From the IMG/VR virus record IMGVR_UViG_3300032093_000032, positions 53,814-117,813 of that record: a DNA stretch of 64,000 nucleotides; one strand, given 5' to 3'. The stretch is from a virus. Below, one piece after another: positions 62,933-64,000 of this stretch. The notes under the pieces were generated by a model. It saw only the letters and a program-made list of their open reading frames with translations, was not told the DNA's origin and did not search any database. Numbering within the stretch: the first letter of the stretch is position 1; the number at the start of each line of letters is the position of its first letter. Position numbers and translations under genes: made by a program.

Positions 62933-62946
62933 TGTAAAATAAGCAA
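62918..62946 (-). promoter_or_regulatory. sigma70-like promoter for tilS, leaderless geometry
   Basis: Minus strand: -35 TTGCTT (62941..62946), 17-base spacer, -10 TATACT (62918..62923). The expected +1 is near 62911, the A of the start codon, and there is no Shine-Dalgarno sequence. Confidence 0.5.
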
Positions 62947-64000
62947 CTAGTTTGGTTGATGCATCTTTCTAAGAATCATAACTTCACCATTTGCACCACT
63001 TCTTATAGCTGCTTGAGTATTTGGGCTTAATTTACTAATATCAAACTGTTTATAACCTACGGTAGGAGCAAAACGCTTAATTAAATTTTGATAAACTTTA
63101 CTACGACTTTCACCTTTGGCACTAAAGATTAATATTTTGGGTTGATACCCTTTTAAGTATTCACGAAATGCTTGTAAGACTGTCCCCAATACTCTATTTG
63201 CATCTCCGCCACCTGTCATATCATAACTATCGTTGCGGCTGAACTCTACTTCAACTGCATCCATACCTCTACTGATTCCTATTGGAGTAAATTTAATATC
63301 AAGGTATCCACGATTACGATCATATGCTCTGGCTACTGCTTCACTAGGATCATGGCTAGGATACCAGTTTAATGGAAAACTGTTTTCTGGTTCGTATAAT
63401 TCATTGACTTGTTCTTCCGCCACACCTTGCTCTTTCATATTCTTTTTACGCAATTCCAAATCAGCAGGAGTTGCCTTCCTAATTAGATCAAGATATTTGT
63501 CTACCGAAACTGCTTTTATTTCTGTAGGCTTGATACCTTTTACTCCAGGTATTGAATAAAATTCTCTGTCATGGGCACCCTGAACAAACTGCGGTTTACC
63601 ATCTGGACTATAAAAAGGTAGTTTGTGTAGATACACATTTTCTCCTTTTCTAATCTTGCCACTAAACAAAACCATCTGTGGATCGTTAGGAAACATTGCG
63701 GTATCTGAATCGGGAGTAGTTAACCCACCAACTGCGATAGCAACTTTAGGATCGGAGGTAGCATAGATAGCATTTTGATTGCTACCTGCGGCACCACCTG
63801 TATCAACTGATTGACGTGGTTCTAACATAGGAATCTTTTGTCTTGAACCATGCCATAGATATTTTTGTTCAGAGCCTTCCGCCACACCTTGCTCAACAAA
63901 TTGAACATTTAATTTAGCATTTTTCCATAATGGATTTTTAGGATCCATTCTTTGTTGTAGCAACCATATAGCAGATACTCTGTGTGCGCCATCTTCGAAC
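62947..64000 (-). CDS. Multidomain protein: ParB-like end, ADP-ribosyltransferase-like segment and C-terminal domain; N-terminus outside window
   Basis: The frame is open to the right edge. It first reads 'FEDGAHRVSAIWLLQQR' (the end of a ParB-type DGxHR domain). Then comes 'FVEQGVAE', a segment 'YLWHGSRQKIPMLEPRQS...NAIYATSDPKVAIAVGG' with the HG...iYat.dp..A pattern of PARP/KptA-like ADP-ribosyltransferases, a second 'KEQGVAE', and a C-domain 'VEFSRNDSYDMTGGGDANRVLGTVLQAFREYLKGYQPKILIFSAKGESRSKVYQNL'. An ATG-less TTG at 63963 is not the true start. The repeated QGVAE segments look like linker or cleavage sites between modules. T4 Alt is a precedent for a head-packaged ADP-ribosyltransferase. 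Confidence 0.65.
   Translation of the reverse strand, partial: FEDGAHRVSAIWLLQQRMDPKNPLWKNAKLNVQFVEQGVAEGSEQKYLWHGSRQKIPMLEPRQSVDTGGAAGSNQNAIYATSDPKVAIAVGGLTTPDSDTAMFPNDPQMVLFSGKIRKGENVYLHKLPFYSPDGKPQFVQGAHDREFYSIPGVKGIKPTEIKAVSVDKYLDLIRKATPADLELRKKNMKEQGVAEEQVNELYEPENSFPLNWYPSHDPSEAVARAYDRNRGYLDIKFTPIGISRGMDAVEVEFSRNDSYDMTGGGDANRVLGTVLQAFREYLKGYQPKILIFSAKGESRSKVYQNLIKRFAPTVGYKQFDISKLSPNTQAAIRSGANGEVMILRKMHQPN

Noticed and set aside
1-64000. Prophage or bacterial chromosome segment
   Set aside because: There is no integrase, attachment site, rRNA or host metabolic operon; the gene density, overlaps and T4-like replication set fit a lytic phage.
1-64000. tRNA genes
   Set aside because: Gaps are almost all under 120 bases and no cloverleaf-like sequence with a GTTCRA arm was noticed, but I could not run a tRNA search.

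Overview
The window is a 64 kb piece of a large, AT-rich, tailed-phage genome with a T4-like replication core. It is not a bacterial chromosome: genes are packed with ATGA/TAATG overlaps, nearly all lie on the minus strand, there is no rRNA or housekeeping operon, and a family-B DNA polymerase sits beside a gp45-type clamp, a DsbA-like protein, a FEN/RNase H nuclease and an ATP-dependent ligase. Most other genes look like small conserved proteins of uncultured aquatic phages. The host is probably a Gram-negative bacterium: the phage encodes a lipoprotein, a FlgT-like exported protein and bS21. The 'LPPKLY' tail of that bS21 resembles betaproteobacterial bS21, a weak hint only. Both ends cut genes.

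Layout. 0-5.7 kb (minus): a probable virion module with a lytic transglycosylase, two low-complexity proteins and a HAD phosphatase. Several start with short peptides ending in (L/I)xE, as in capsid-targeting peptides cut by the T4-type prohead protease. 5.7-11.1 kb: a 1499-residue glycine-rich/FN3/lectin-like fibre, a DUF4337 membrane protein and small genes. 11.2-12.4 kb (plus): a cassette of small exported or membrane proteins. 12.4-19.5 kb: dCMP deaminase, MazG-like and cupin proteins, an HTH regulator, a BI-1/YccA membrane protein, a metallophosphoesterase and a SWIM zinc finger. 19.5-25.8 kb: a proteostasis block of two ClpP paralogues, ClpX, ClpS, Hsp20 and ribosomal protein bS21. A small plus-strand insert here holds an EF-hand membrane protein and a catalytically degenerate metallophosphoesterase. 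25.9-29.1 kb: envelope proteins. 29-45 kb: DNA ligase, methyltransferase, FEN nuclease, ParB-like protein and UV-damage endonuclease, embedded in many tiny genes. 43-58 kb: surface-sugar and nucleobase chemistry, including GalE, two glycosyltransferases, two cytidylyltransferase-like proteins (one fused to a cupin), FolE, QueD, QueE and a TGT/DpdA-like transglycosylase. A Rieske oxygenase, an aspartyl-hydroxylase-like enzyme and an unknown protein sit in the same block. 58-64 kb: clamp, polymerase, DsbA-like protein, TilS and a partial multidomain protein with an ADP-ribosyltransferase-like segment.

How the genes may work together. FolE, QueD, QueE and the DpdA-like enzyme suggest 7-deazaguanine modification of phage DNA; no QueC is visible. 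ClpX with its IGF loop, two ClpPs with plausible triads and ClpS could form a phage-owned protease that redirects host proteolysis. Strong sigma70-like promoters recur, five of them sharing the 15-mer TTGACAATAAATCCA and others close variants. They probably drive early or middle genes, while TAAATA-type octamers before presumed virion genes look like T4-type late promoters. All functional statements are from reading sequence; no database search was run.
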